DNA of 10,749 nucleotides from an uncultured Lactobacillus sp. (GTDB lineage Bacteria; Bacillota; Bacilli; Lactobacillales; Lactobacillaceae), in the NCBI GenBank assembly GCA_946409675.1, contig CAMJXI010000026.1, forward strand, positions 1 through 10,749. The letters run 5' to 3'. A model generated the notes under the pieces. The model had not been told where the DNA came from and made no database searches. It saw nothing but the letters and a program-made list of their open reading frames with translations. Below are positions 1-6,433 of the stretch, piece by piece; the stretch's first letter is position 1; the number at the start of each line of letters is the position of its first letter. A program made the translations under genes and the position numbers.

Positions 1-430
1 AGTCAGCTTGGCTAATTCCGTTTGGTTTTGTTTCAACAGGAGCCTCCCCGGTGATTAAGGTTGCACCAAATTTGTGCATTAAGGCAATATACGTATTAGC
101 CATTGCCTTACTTTTTGCATCCGAGCCGTCGATAAATTGATTAATAAATTTACCTGATTCCCATACGCCCTTAACGTTATTTACGAAAAGACCATTAACA
201 TAAATAGAGTATTTCAAGGCATTTGATAGATTATCGCTACCAAGTTTTGCCTTTAGTTCCTTTGTGAATTGTGCTTTTTTTGAAGCTGACCAGTTCAATG
301 TATCAAAGGCATTTCTATTTGAGGCTTTAGCAGCCTGTACCTGCGCACTTTGTGCAAAGCCAGTTGTAGCAACTGGTGCAAGAATGGCCACTGCAGCCAC
401 ACTAGTAAATAAAGCTTTCTTTAATTTCAT
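1..430 (-). CDS. Secreted protein, N-terminal part (runs off left edge)
   Basis: This open frame starts at ATG 430-428 and continues past the left edge, so only the first 143 residues are visible. A GGGGGA ribosome binding site lies about 8 bases before the ATG. The N-terminus is a clear Sec signal peptide: MKLKK, a hydrophobic stretch over about residues 6-24, then small residues (GFAQS, VQAAK) with possible cleavage near residue 26 or 34. The mature part is soluble and lysine-rich, with motifs such as NAFDTLNWS, KYSIYVNG and KGVWESGKFINQFIDG, which I do not recognise. No membrane segment follows the signal, so the protein is probably released or wall-bound through a C-terminus outside the window. 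It is separated from the operon to its right by a minus-strand terminator, so it should have its own promoter in 431-597, although I found no convincing -35/-10 pair. Function unknown. Confidence 0.85.
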   Translation of the reverse strand, partial: MKLKKALFTSVAAVAILAPVATTGFAQSAQVQAAKASNRNAFDTLNWSASKKAQFTKELKAKLGSDNLSNALKYSIYVNGLFVNNVKGVWESGKFINQFIDGSDAKSKAMANTYIALMHKFGATLITGEAPVETKPNGISQAD

Positions 431-597
431 CTAAATTTCCCCCAAAATTCTAGTATTCAATAATCAAGCCCGACAAAAACGATGCTTATTTCCCCAAATA
501 TTGCAGTAAAAATAACTCCAAAATAAAGAAATAATTATCTGCTTTAAATATACCACTGTTATTTTAAAATTATCAGACATATGTAATTTTATTTTGC

Positions 598-630
598 AAA
601 AAAAGAGCCTATCCATATTTACGGATAGGC
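598..630 (-). terminator. Intrinsic terminator of the CDF/LEA/small membrane protein operon
   Basis: An 8-bp perfect stem, GCCTATCC (607-614) with GGATAGGC (623-630), closes an 8-base loop. Read on the minus strand it is followed by TC and seven T (604-598), the classic Rho-independent layout. It sits 58 bases past the stop of the 55-residue ORF and before the promoter region of the secreted protein gene. The plus-strand side has only a weaker AAATTTTT tail. Confidence 0.8.
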
Positions 631-688
631 AAATTTTTACTTGCTACTCAATTAATGACCGAGTTCTGTCACAGCTCTTATTTTTTTT

Positions 689-856
689 CTAACTTGTCGC
701 AATCAAAATAATTGTGCCAATCATGAAGACTAAACCTAGAATTAAGAGAAAAATACCATGTCTCGTGCGATTGTCTTTTAAAGCCTTAATTGCCATAAAC
801 ATATCGACAATACTCATTAATAAAATGAAAGTTATTGCTAGTAGATTATTGTTCAT
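689..856 (-). CDS. Small two-helix membrane protein (55 aa)
   Basis: The frame begins MNNNLLAITF at ATG 856-854, directly after the TAG stop of the LEA-like gene (TAGATG), and ends at TAG 691-689. It encodes 55 residues: a hydrophobic helix at about 5-24, a charged turn (KALKDNRTRHG, about 24-34), and a second hydrophobic helix at about 35-54. This is a two-segment membrane hairpin with a positive, probably cytoplasmic, loop. No good Shine-Dalgarno precedes it, so translation is probably coupled to the upstream gene. A minus-strand terminator follows 58 bases later, which supports it as the last gene of the transcript. I do not recognise the family. Its place behind a metal exporter and a stress protein hints at an envelope-stress role, which is inference only. 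Confidence 0.6.
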   Translation of the reverse strand: MNNNLLAITFILLMSIVDMFMAIKALKDNRTRHGIFLLILGLVFMIGTIILIATS

Positions 857-1105
857 CTATTTTTTTAGTTTATCGAGCTTTTCGTTGATTTCTTGAGAAG
901 CGCGGCGAAAAGTCTTCTTCGTGCCATCAAATACATCTTGTGATTTATCTTTCACTTTGTCCATATCGACATCTTTAGCCTTATCAACAACCTTGTCTGC
1001 AACATCTTTGGTTGAATCAACGACCTTCTTGAAAGTTTCGTTTTCTGAAACATCCTTGATGCCTTTACTTACCTTGTTCTTTAAATCTCCAAAATCAAAA
1101 GCCAT
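857..1105 (-). CDS. LEA/YtxH-like amphipathic helical stress protein (82 aa)
   Basis: A small, very charged protein (start MAFDFGDL) with no signal peptide and no membrane segment. From about residue 15 to the end it consists of Lys/Asp/Val-rich repeats such as VVDSTKDVADK, VVDKAKDVDMDK and VKDKSQDVFDG, with an 11-residue-like period typical of LEA group 3, apolipoprotein-like or YtxH/CsbD-type general stress proteins. Such proteins form amphipathic helices that stabilise membranes or proteins under stress. An AGGAGG ribosome binding site lies 9 bases before ATG 1105-1103. That site overlaps the TAG stop of the CDF transporter gene, so the two genes are cotranscribed. The next small ORF starts on the base after its stop. 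Family assignment is by composition only; the precise domain name is uncertain. Confidence 0.75.
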   Translation of the reverse strand: MAFDFGDLKNKVSKGIKDVSENETFKKVVDSTKDVADKVVDKAKDVDMDKVKDKSQDVFDGTKKTFRRASQEINEKLDKLKK

Positions 1106-1118
1106 AATCTAATTCCTC

Positions 1119-2006
1119 CTAATCATTTTGTTTAACCTCAATCATCTTCTCCTTCAAACCCCGTTCTCCTTCGGCCTGTAGGGTCAGATGATTAATCGTA
1201 CATTCATTATACAATTTCTTGGAAATCTTGTCATAAATCTCTTCCAGTTCCATCACATTTAAACTCTCGTCGACGTTAATGTGGGCGTCCATCATTATCT
1301 GTTCATCACTAAAACGCCAGACGTGCACGTGGTGGATGTTTTTAACTTCTGGAACTTCAAGGACTAACTGATGAATCTTCTCCAAATCAATATCCGGATT
1401 TGATTCCATCAAGACGTTGATGCTCTCGACCACAATCTTGATGGCCTCACGCAAAACAAGCACCGCTACAACTATAGTAATCACTGGATCTAGCCAGACC
1501 CAACCAAAGAACTTGATGAAGACGGCTGCGATGATGACCCCAACTGACGAAAGAGCATCTGACATCATGTGTAAGAATGTTGACTTCACGTTCATATTGT
1601 TTTTCGAGTCCGCGTGCATTACTAACATGGAGACGAAATTACCAATCAACCCAACGATTGAGACAAGCAACATCACATTGCCCATGATCTCGGCTGGTTC
1701 CTGGAATCTTTTGACGGCTTCAACTACCAAGAAGACACAGATGACAATCAAAACAACGGCGTTCGTGAACGCGGCTAAGATTTCTGCCCGCTTGTAGCCA
1801 AAAGTCTTGATGTTGTTCTTCTTCTTCCTACTAATCAGGTGGGCCACAAAGCTCAACATGATGGCTCCAGCATCCCCTAAGTTGTGAACAGCATCTGACA
1901 ACAGGGCTAAAGAACCTGAAAAAAGGCCACCAATAAACTCAACCAGCGTAATGACGAGGTTGAACAAGGTGACCCAAAGAAACTTTTTAGATAAATTATC
2001 GTGCAT
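1119..2006 (-). CDS. czcD: Cation diffusion facilitator (CDF) family metal efflux transporter
   Basis: The 295-residue protein has full CDF length. Six hydrophobic segments occupy about residues 9-205, followed by a cytoplasmic C-terminal domain. The metal site of the family is present: D38, H41 and D45 in helix 2 (SDAVHNLGD) and H146/D150 in helix 5 (HMMSD), the four-ligand Zn(II)/Cd(II)-type pattern. The C-terminal domain carries the usual His-rich NIHHVHVWRFSDE segment that folds as the ferredoxin-like dimerisation and metal-sensing module. These proteins export Zn2+ (also Cd2+ or Co2+) in exchange for protons at the cytoplasmic membrane. The ATG at 2006-2004 is preceded by GAGG about 8 bases upstream. 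The gene is first in an operon with the LEA-like and small membrane proteins. Its promoter lies in a long palindrome, suggesting metal-dependent control. Metal specificity cannot be fixed from sequence alone. Confidence 0.93.
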   Translation of the reverse strand: MHDNLSKKFLWVTLFNLVITLVEFIGGLFSGSLALLSDAVHNLGDAGAIMLSFVAHLISRKKKNNIKTFGYKRAEILAAFTNAVVLIVICVFLVVEAVKRFQEPAEIMGNVMLLVSIVGLIGNFVSMLVMHADSKNNMNVKSTFLHMMSDALSSVGVIIAAVFIKFFGWVWLDPVITIVVAVLVLREAIKIVVESINVLMESNPDIDLEKIHQLVLEVPEVKNIHHVHVWRFSDEQIMMDAHINVDESLNVMELEEIYDKISKKLYNECTINHLTLQAEGERGLKEKMIEVKQND

Positions 2007-2019
2007 TTTTACTTCCTCA

Positions 2020-2056
2020 TTTGATTTGATATCTGTGAACAGTATAACAAATCAAA
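2020..2056. promoter_or_regulatory. 37-bp imperfect palindrome over the CDF promoter (candidate operator)
   Basis: TTTGATTTG (2020-2028) and CAAATCAAA (2048-2056) are a perfect 9-bp inverted pair. Between them ATATCTGT and ACAGTATAA continue the dyad with one offset, centred on GA at 2037-2038. The dyad covers the -10 box of the CDF operon promoter, the expected place for a repressor operator. ArsR-type (CzrA) and TetR-type (SczA) regulators control czcD-like genes in Gram-positives, but no regulator gene is in the window and I cannot assign the family. Confidence 0.5.
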
Positions 2057-2069
2057 CTAGAAATTACTT
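2041..2069 (-). promoter_or_regulatory. Extended -10 promoter of the CDF operon
   Basis: On the minus strand TATACT (2046-2041) is preceded by TGT, giving a TGnTATACT extended -10. The -35 position at 17-bp spacing (2069-2064, AAGTAA) is poor, which is usual for extended -10 promoters. The predicted start near 2034 leaves a leader of about 28 bases before the ATG. Confidence 0.5.
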
Positions 2070-2082
2070 TGAAACCGGCGAC

Positions 2083-2346
2083 TTAACTAATAATCTTCAC
2101 GTCCATCCCAAGATCTGGGCAACGCTTAACATTCGCTAATTTTTTAATTGCGCGCGTAATATTTTTCTTAGCAATGACTGTCCGGTAAACCAAGTCAGCG
2201 GCATTTTGCTCGTCACAATCGTCATATTCATAGATAGTGACAAAGGCAGAGTTTTCATAGACCTTTTTGATTCTTCCGGTAAATTCTTTTGTCATCACGC
2301 CATTTGGTTGACAGAGAACGAGTTCCCCTAATTTGTATTGTAACAT
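2083..2346 (-). CDS. Small DUF2187-like (KOW/SH3-like) protein
   Basis: I place the start at ATG 2346-2344 (MLQYKLGELVL, 87 residues) rather than the upstream ATG at 2376. An AGAGGT ribosome binding site lies 7-8 bases before 2346, and the TATAAT promoter at 2393-2388 would put the RNA start only a few bases before 2376. The sequence reads as a small beta-barrel: KLGELVLCQPNG, then FTGRIKKVYENSAFVTIYEY, an acidic DDCDEQNAADL turn, and YRTVIAKKNI. This matches my recollection of the DUF2187 family of Firmicutes (KOW-like fold, function unknown). There is no signal peptide or membrane segment, so it is probably cytoplasmic. It precedes the CDF operon on the same strand with no clear terminator between, so some read-through is possible. 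Family assignment is moderate. Confidence 0.75.
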   Translation of the reverse strand: MLQYKLGELVLCQPNGVMTKEFTGRIKKVYENSAFVTIYEYDDCDEQNAADLVYRTVIAKKNITRAIKKLANVKRCPDLGMDVKIIS

Positions 2347-2387
2347 AACAAGCACCTCTTTCTGTTGGTTTAACATTATTTTTTCTA

Positions 2388-2393
2388 ATTATA
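2388..2393 (-). promoter_or_regulatory. -10 box (TATAAT) of the DUF2187-like gene
   Basis: The minus strand carries a perfect TATAAT at 2393-2388, about 35-40 bases before the chosen ATG at 2346. The -35 region is weak and lies next to the cre-like site. The position supports the shorter start of the downstream gene. Confidence 0.5.
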
Positions 2394-2411
2394 TCTTATC
2401 CAAATCATAAA

Positions 2412-2425
2412 TAAAAGCGTTTACA
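2412..2425. promoter_or_regulatory. cre-like (CcpA) site
   Basis: TAAAAGCGTTTACA matches the catabolite responsive element consensus TGWAANCGNTNWCA at 13 of 14 positions; the second base is A instead of G. It lies just upstream of, and touching, the -35 region of the DUF2187-like gene, where CcpA binding usually changes expression with sugar supply. No other promoter is as close. Confidence 0.5.
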
Positions 2426-2507
2426 CTCGAAAAGTTAATAAATATCATAACTTTTTAATCAAGAAGGACTTCACAATTAAATAACGTAAGCGGTTCCAAA
2501 AAAGGGC

Positions 2508-2667
2508 AAAATAAAAACCAGCTTCGGCAAAAGCTGGTCAAACGTCTAGTTTGAATAATCTAAGCAAAGATTATGATAAAGAAAATAGAAAATGAGATAG
2601 TTTATGAATAAACAATTACTCAAATGCTAGATTCTGCCATCAAAGAATTGATGAATGTTTAATTATA
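2508..2667 (-). ncRNA. Candidate small RNA (promoter, hairpins, terminator)
   Basis: On the minus strand a perfect TATAAT (2667-2662) is followed by about 145 bases without an ORF and then by an intrinsic terminator. The predicted transcript would fold into successive hairpins: CATCAA/TTGATG (2638-2653), GTTTAT/ATAAAC (2600-2613), ATAATCT/AGATTAT (2555-2574) and the terminator stem (2517-2538). The terminator has no protein gene to serve on this strand, which is the main argument for a non-coding transcript. The -35 box is weak and no known RNA family is recognised. Confidence 0.35.
2509..2538 (-). terminator. Intrinsic terminator without an associated gene
   Basis: ACCAGCTT (2517-2524) pairs perfectly with AAGCTGGT (2531-2538) around a 6-base loop. 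On the minus strand the stem is followed by TTTTATTTTG, a good U-rich tail. On the plus strand the tail is CAAACG, so it works only leftward. No minus-strand gene ends here, so it marks a non-coding transcript or a lost gene. Confidence 0.65.
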
Positions 2668-2742
2668 ATAAACTTTGCCTAAAAAGAAAGCTTTGTAACG
2701 AAATCGACACAACTTTATCAAAATCTTTAGATAACGCAAAAA

Positions 2743-2768
2743 ACAACTATGGAAAATACCATAGTTGT
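2743..2768. terminator. Bidirectional terminator-like hairpin
   Basis: ACAACTATGG (2743-2752) and CCATAGTTGT (2759-2768) form a perfect 10-bp stem with a 6-base loop. The minus-strand tail is TTTTTT; the plus-strand tail is CTTTT. It lies within non-coding DNA, so the transcript it ends is not identified. Confidence 0.6.
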
Positions 2769-2784
2769 CTTTTAAGCCGCTTAT

Positions 2785-2876
2785 CCGTTTTGGTGATGTT
2801 AAGTAACTTTGGACTAAATATGAGAAAGTCTTACTACATTAACGGGGATATCACCAAACCAGTTCGCTCAAAACGG
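2785..2876. repeat. Long imperfect inverted repeat with two alternative stems
   Basis: TTTGGTGAT (2789-2797) pairs with ATCACCAAA (2850-2858), and the pairing can be extended inward with interruptions (TTAA/TTAA, then AAGTAACTTT against AAAGTCTTACT). Overlapping the same left arm, CCGTTTTG (2785-2792) pairs with CAAAACGG (2869-2876). The two stems share bases and exclude each other in part. This could be a switching leader RNA, the end of a mobile element, or a remnant. No function can be assigned. Confidence 0.4.
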
Positions 2877-3267
2877 CCAGTATTAATAGAAAAAAGTTGA
2901 GAAAATCTACACTCCTCATAAGGTAGAAAATTGTAGCTCGTAAAGTAAAAATCAGATAATTTTCTTTACCAGTTCATTATTATCTAAAAGATCACTTTTG
3001 TCAGTCTTTCGGCGTTCGCAGTTTTTTGATTTTTAGCGAATTTCGCAAACGTTTCGTGTTAGATAAAGGTTAATTCAGCTAAATTTATTGCATTAAAATA
3101 ATTAATTAAATAATATTACTAACTGATTTTAATTCAATCAGATTTATTGTATGATAGCTGTGAATACAGTTGCTCTAAATCCCAGTTTAACAACAAACGT
3201 TCACAAACTTCTGAAATTTGGCAAAAGCCGCGGAATGCTAGCTATATTTTTGAGCGATGGTATACGT

Positions 3268-3273
3268 TATACT
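3268..3273 (+). promoter_or_regulatory. Possible -10 box for the mga-like gene
   Basis: TATACT lies 53 bases before the ATG at 3327 and fits a -10 element, but no -35 match stands at 16-18 bp. An upstream pair, TTGCAT-17-TAATAT (3088-3116), is an alternative that would give a leader of about 200 bases. Both are weak. Confidence 0.25.
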
Positions 3274-3326
3274 TGCATTATCAATATGAGATACTACGCC
3301 GTTTTGGCTACTAAGGGGGAGATAAT

Positions 3327-4787
3327 ATGAACTTTTCCGTTCTATTTGAAAAAGAAGATTATCTCAAATTTAATCTTTTAACTCGGCTTACATCTTCAGT
3401 TGGTAAAAGTCTTGCAACCGAAGATATCTACAGTGAGATTGATTTATCGCAATATCGTTTAGAACAAGTGATCAACGAATTAAACCAAGATTTATCTTTA
3501 ATTGAACCCTCACGACAGTCTTTTGTTGATTTTAGTGACAAGGCCATGCTCCAAATCACTAACTTAAACTCTGCCCTGCTCCAAAAAGTTGGGTTGCACT
3601 ACATTAAAAACTCAACCACTTTTTTAGTGCTGCAGTATATGTTCTTCTTTGATAAACAAATGACGAAGACTGAGTACCGCGATCAGTATCATTTGGGGAA
3701 GACGACCTTTTATAAGGCGGAGGCTAAAATCCGCGCGCTTTTGAATGAAAATGATTTCTATGCAGAAGCCAAAGCAAATAAAGACTTTGAATACAAGGTC
3801 CGTTTGCAATTATTCCAGCTCTACTACCAAATTTATAACGGGTTGGAGAATCCCTTCCCGGAAATCGATGAGGTCATCAACGACTTGACCAAGCACTTGA
3901 AGAAGGAACTTTGTGTGGAATTAAAACCAACGCAGTTAACCAAGTTCTCGATCTTTTCTAGGGTTTGGTTACTCCGGATGAACAACACCAACTTAATCTC
4001 TACTTCTTTATTGGCTAAGGGTGTGACTTATCCGAAGACTAAAGAGTTAAATGAATTGATGGAACAAGACTTAAAGGCGAAGTTACCAACGCCTGAAATA
4101 GAGTATTTTTACGCGTTTCTACTATCTGAAGGTATTTTACCTGGGGCAGCGGAAAAACTCTCGGACGACGTTACCTCACTTTCAATCTCACTCACCAACT
4201 ACTTCATGGAAACTTTCGACTCCAATATCATCTTGCTCGATAACAATGATGTAGCGGTGCTCCAAATGATTGAAAATGAAATTTTGAACCTTAATTTACA
4301 GTTCTTCACCTTTTATAATGAACCGAGCACCTTCATTTCATTAGACCAAGCGAAGTTCTTTGAACAAACGTATCCCCTGTTTGATCTGGTCATCAACAAG
4401 TTTATCGACCATTTGAAGAAGGAACAAAAACTCAAACTGAGTCAAAATGATGTGATCAACTTGTACTTTAGTTACATGTTCATTATGATTACGGCAATCC
4501 CACAAAAAGCGGTGCGCAATAAGGTTTACATCTGCGTGGACTTTTCACAAGGAGTGCTGTAATCTAACTACATTAAACAAACGCTCAAGAGCTTCCAAAA
4601 TGCCCACATCGTCATCAACGATGAGGTCAGCCCCGCAACCGATATTTACCTGTCAGACTTTCCAAACGGCTTCATTGACGCCGAGCAAATCATCTGGCAG
4701 AATCCTCCAACACCAAATGACTGGTCGTTGTTGGGTGATGAGATAATTCGTTTCAAACACGAAAACTTAGACAAGTTACTTAGTTAA
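3327..4787 (+). pseudogene. Mga-family transcriptional regulator, interrupted by an in-frame TAA
   Basis: The first open part (3327-4559) encodes 411 residues. An AAGGGGGAG ribosome binding site lies 5 bases before ATG 3327. A first helix-turn-helix covers about residues 17-56 and the Mga-type second one about 98-140 (QMTKTEYRDQYHLGKTTFY). A long helical, PRD-like middle follows. At about 400 the EIIB-like C-terminal domain begins (NKVYICVDFSQG) and is cut by TAA at 4560-4562. The same frame then continues without any break (SNYIKQTLKSFQNAHIVIND ... ENLDKLLS) to TAA 4785-4787, giving the roughly 486 codons usual for the family. Mga-type proteins activate nearby surface or virulence genes in response to sugar phosphotransferase signalling through the PRD and EIIB-like domains. 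The adjacent surface protein gene is the obvious target. The truncated protein keeps both DNA-binding motifs, so partial function is possible. Confidence 0.85.
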
Positions 4788-4820
4788 AACTATTGCGTTT
4801 CAAATAATGAGGTACCTATT

Positions 4821-6374
4821 TTGAATAAAACAGCTAAAAATACGCATAATAATGATTTTCCAAAGGTTGAGAAAAAATCAAAGAACCGACCTAATTGGAT
4901 TCTTTCGAGTGCAGCCAGCATCGCAATGATGGGACTGGGACTACTAGATTGCCCAGATCAAAATAAAGTTTTAGCTAGCACAAACACACCAAAGATTGTT
5001 TTGTCGGGTAAGCACGTGAAAACTGGCATGCTTAACGTCACGTTTAAGGATGTCGACGTTTCTGCTAACCAACAAACGCAGGACAAAGTTTCGGGTATTA
5101 GGTACTTCAGTGTCGAGACTCCCGGCGAAAATAAGGTCTATCTCGCAAATATTCCGTCTGGTTTTATCCCAAAGAGTGGTAAAGATAGTATCTACTAAGA
5201 CTTGGAACCAGGCCAAATTAAGACGATTACGATTGAATTGATCCACGACAAAACCTACACGAAGCCATTCGTGAAGACGGAAATTGATTTTGAATTAAAC
5301 GACTTGGCAGCAGATGTTTTAGAAGAAAGCGACGTCTTTGAAAATGCCATTCACTGGGGCTCAGTTACCGACTTAGCCTTGAATAAGACCTCGTACCTTC
5401 CCTACACGGATAATAGTGGGAAGCATCCGTTGACTGAATGGCCAACCTTCTCGATGCCCCTTTCAGCTCAATACCAATCGGTCATCACGAATGGGTCGAT
5501 TATTCCGTTTGAAGATCAGCTGATTTTTGCACCGAACTTAATGCAAAATGCGGATGGAACGGTTGATGCCTTGCCACCAGCAGATCTTGCTGTGCAAATT
5601 CAATTGATTCCCATTAAGCAACCAGAAGTTACAAGTATTCCTTGGACTGAATTAACACCTGCTAAACCGGTTGAAGTTCAGAAACCAGAAATTACGAGTG
5701 TCCCTTGGACTGATTTAACACCGGCTAAACCAGTTGAAGTTCAGAAACCAACTGATGACAAAGATAAGCACGATACTGAAGTAGTTTCCTCTGCAACCGA
5801 TTGGGTTCACTTGGTTCCGACTAAACCAGTTGATACTGCGGATACAACAGAGCCTGAGAAAACGGAAGAACAACATCAAGTTGTTCAACCAATGGCCAAA
5901 TTAGAACCCGGAAAACTTTTGGCAAAATACTTGGAGCCTGCAAAATTAGTTGCTGCAGCCAAAGATCCTGTGCTTGCCAACAACTTGGCAGAAAAAGAAG
6001 AACACTCGTCAGAACTTGCAGCAGAATTGTTGTCTGAGTTAACTGAACAACAGGAGCAACAAGAACAACAAGAAACAACTAATCCTGTGGTTATAGCAAC
6101 AAATGTCGCTAAAGAAGCTCCAAAAGTAAACAAAGAGCCGACTAAAGAAGCTGCAAAGGAAGCTACACTGACTTTACCAACTACAAAAGTTGCCCTTAAA
6201 AAAGGCAAAACGATTAAGAAAAGTGAATTAAATACTCATGTTGATCGTGATATTGCCATGACTGGACACGAACACTCGGCTGCTGCCTTCTTAGATGGTG
6301 GAAATGATTATTCGCAACTAGGACTTTATTTAGCCTCGTTGTCTGGCGTAGTTAATTTTGGAATTAAATTGTAA
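4821..6374 (+). pseudogene. Cell-surface protein with W/KPV repeats, interrupted by an in-frame TAA
   Basis: Translation most likely begins at TTG 4821: a GAGG site lies 8 bases upstream and no ATG is in frame. Residues 1-53 form a long signal peptide (basic start, then WILSSAASIAMMGLGLL, cleavage near VLAST). A TAA at codon 126 (5196-5198) stops it, but the same frame stays open to TAA 6372-6374, for 517 codons in all. After the stop come a beta-rich domain (to about residue 265), two 21-residue repeats (268-309) with a weaker third copy, a Glu/Gln/Lys-rich stalk, and a C-terminus with IAMTG (478-482) and a hydrophobic segment ending FGIKL. That tail resembles an LPxTG sorting signal but lacks the proline and has only one lysine after the helix. 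The TTG at 5202 has no ribosome binding site, so restart there is unlikely. The gene follows the mga-like gene by 33 bases and is probably in its regulon. The domain family is not recognised. Confidence 0.8.
5622..5843 (+). repeat. 63-bp (21-residue) tandem repeats in the surface protein gene
   Basis: Two consecutive units, 5622-5684 and 5685-5747, encode near-identical 21-residue blocks built around PEVTSIPWTEL and TPAKPVEVQK; the second differs by I for V, V for I and D for E. After an acidic spacer a degenerate third unit (5781-5843) keeps the W, L, P and KPV positions. Such Pro-rich blocks usually act as wall-spanning spacers and change copy number by recombination. Confidence 0.8.
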
Positions 6375-6376
6375 CT

Positions 6377-6422
6377 AAAACAGGATTTCTCAAGTGTAAA
6401 TTGCTTGGGAAATCCTGTTTTT
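6377..6422. terminator. Bidirectional terminator between the surface protein and LOG genes
   Basis: An 18-bp stem (6377-6394 with 6404-6421, one T-G wobble) encloses a 9-base loop. The plus strand runs into TTTTT and the minus strand into TTTTAG. It begins 3 bases after the surface protein stop codon and 12 bases beyond the stop of the converging minus-strand gene, so it ends both. Confidence 0.9.
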
Positions 6423-6433
6423 GCATTAATTAT

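Larger units (their letters stand above)
2347..3326. other. Non-coding stretch of about 980 bp upstream of the mga-like gene
   Basis: I see no convincing protein gene here on either strand. The only long open frame (2655-2900, plus) has no ribosome binding site and runs through a terminator hairpin. The left third holds the promoter and cre-like site of the DUF2187-like gene, the candidate small RNA and two terminators; the middle holds the long inverted repeat. The right part (about 2900-3326) is AT-rich, with a dyad CTGATT/AATCAG around 3123-3141 and several weak promoter-like pairs: TTGCAT-17-TAATAT at 3088-3116 (plus) and TTGAAT-16-TATTAT at 3137-3110 (minus). Its length before an Mga-type regulator is compatible with a long control region, or with decay of an older gene or mobile element. 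Confidence 0.6.

Noticed and set aside
2655..2900. Plus-strand open frame of 81 codons in the intergenic region
   Set aside because: It has no ribosome binding site, resembles no family I know, and runs through a terminator hairpin (2743-2768) and half of a long inverted repeat; the coding appearance is probably chance.
3121..3141. CTGATT/AATCAG dyad upstream of the mga-like gene as an operator
   Set aside because: The arms are only 6 bp in a very AT-rich stretch and no clear promoter is aligned with it.
4560..5198. Reassignment of TAA to an amino acid in this organism
   Set aside because: Other intact genes in the window (nrdJ, the XRE-TPR regulator, the DUF2187-like gene) end at TAA at their normal family length, so TAA is a stop here.
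5885..6208. Minus-strand open frames antisense to the surface protein gene, including a Cys/Ser-rich one
   Set aside because: They mirror the Gln/Glu/Ala-rich codons of the sense strand and have no start signals; they are shadows.
5202..6374. Separate gene starting at TTG 5202
   Set aside because: There is no ribosome binding site, it is in the same frame as the upstream part, and it lacks a signal peptide of its own although it is clearly the remainder of a surface protein.
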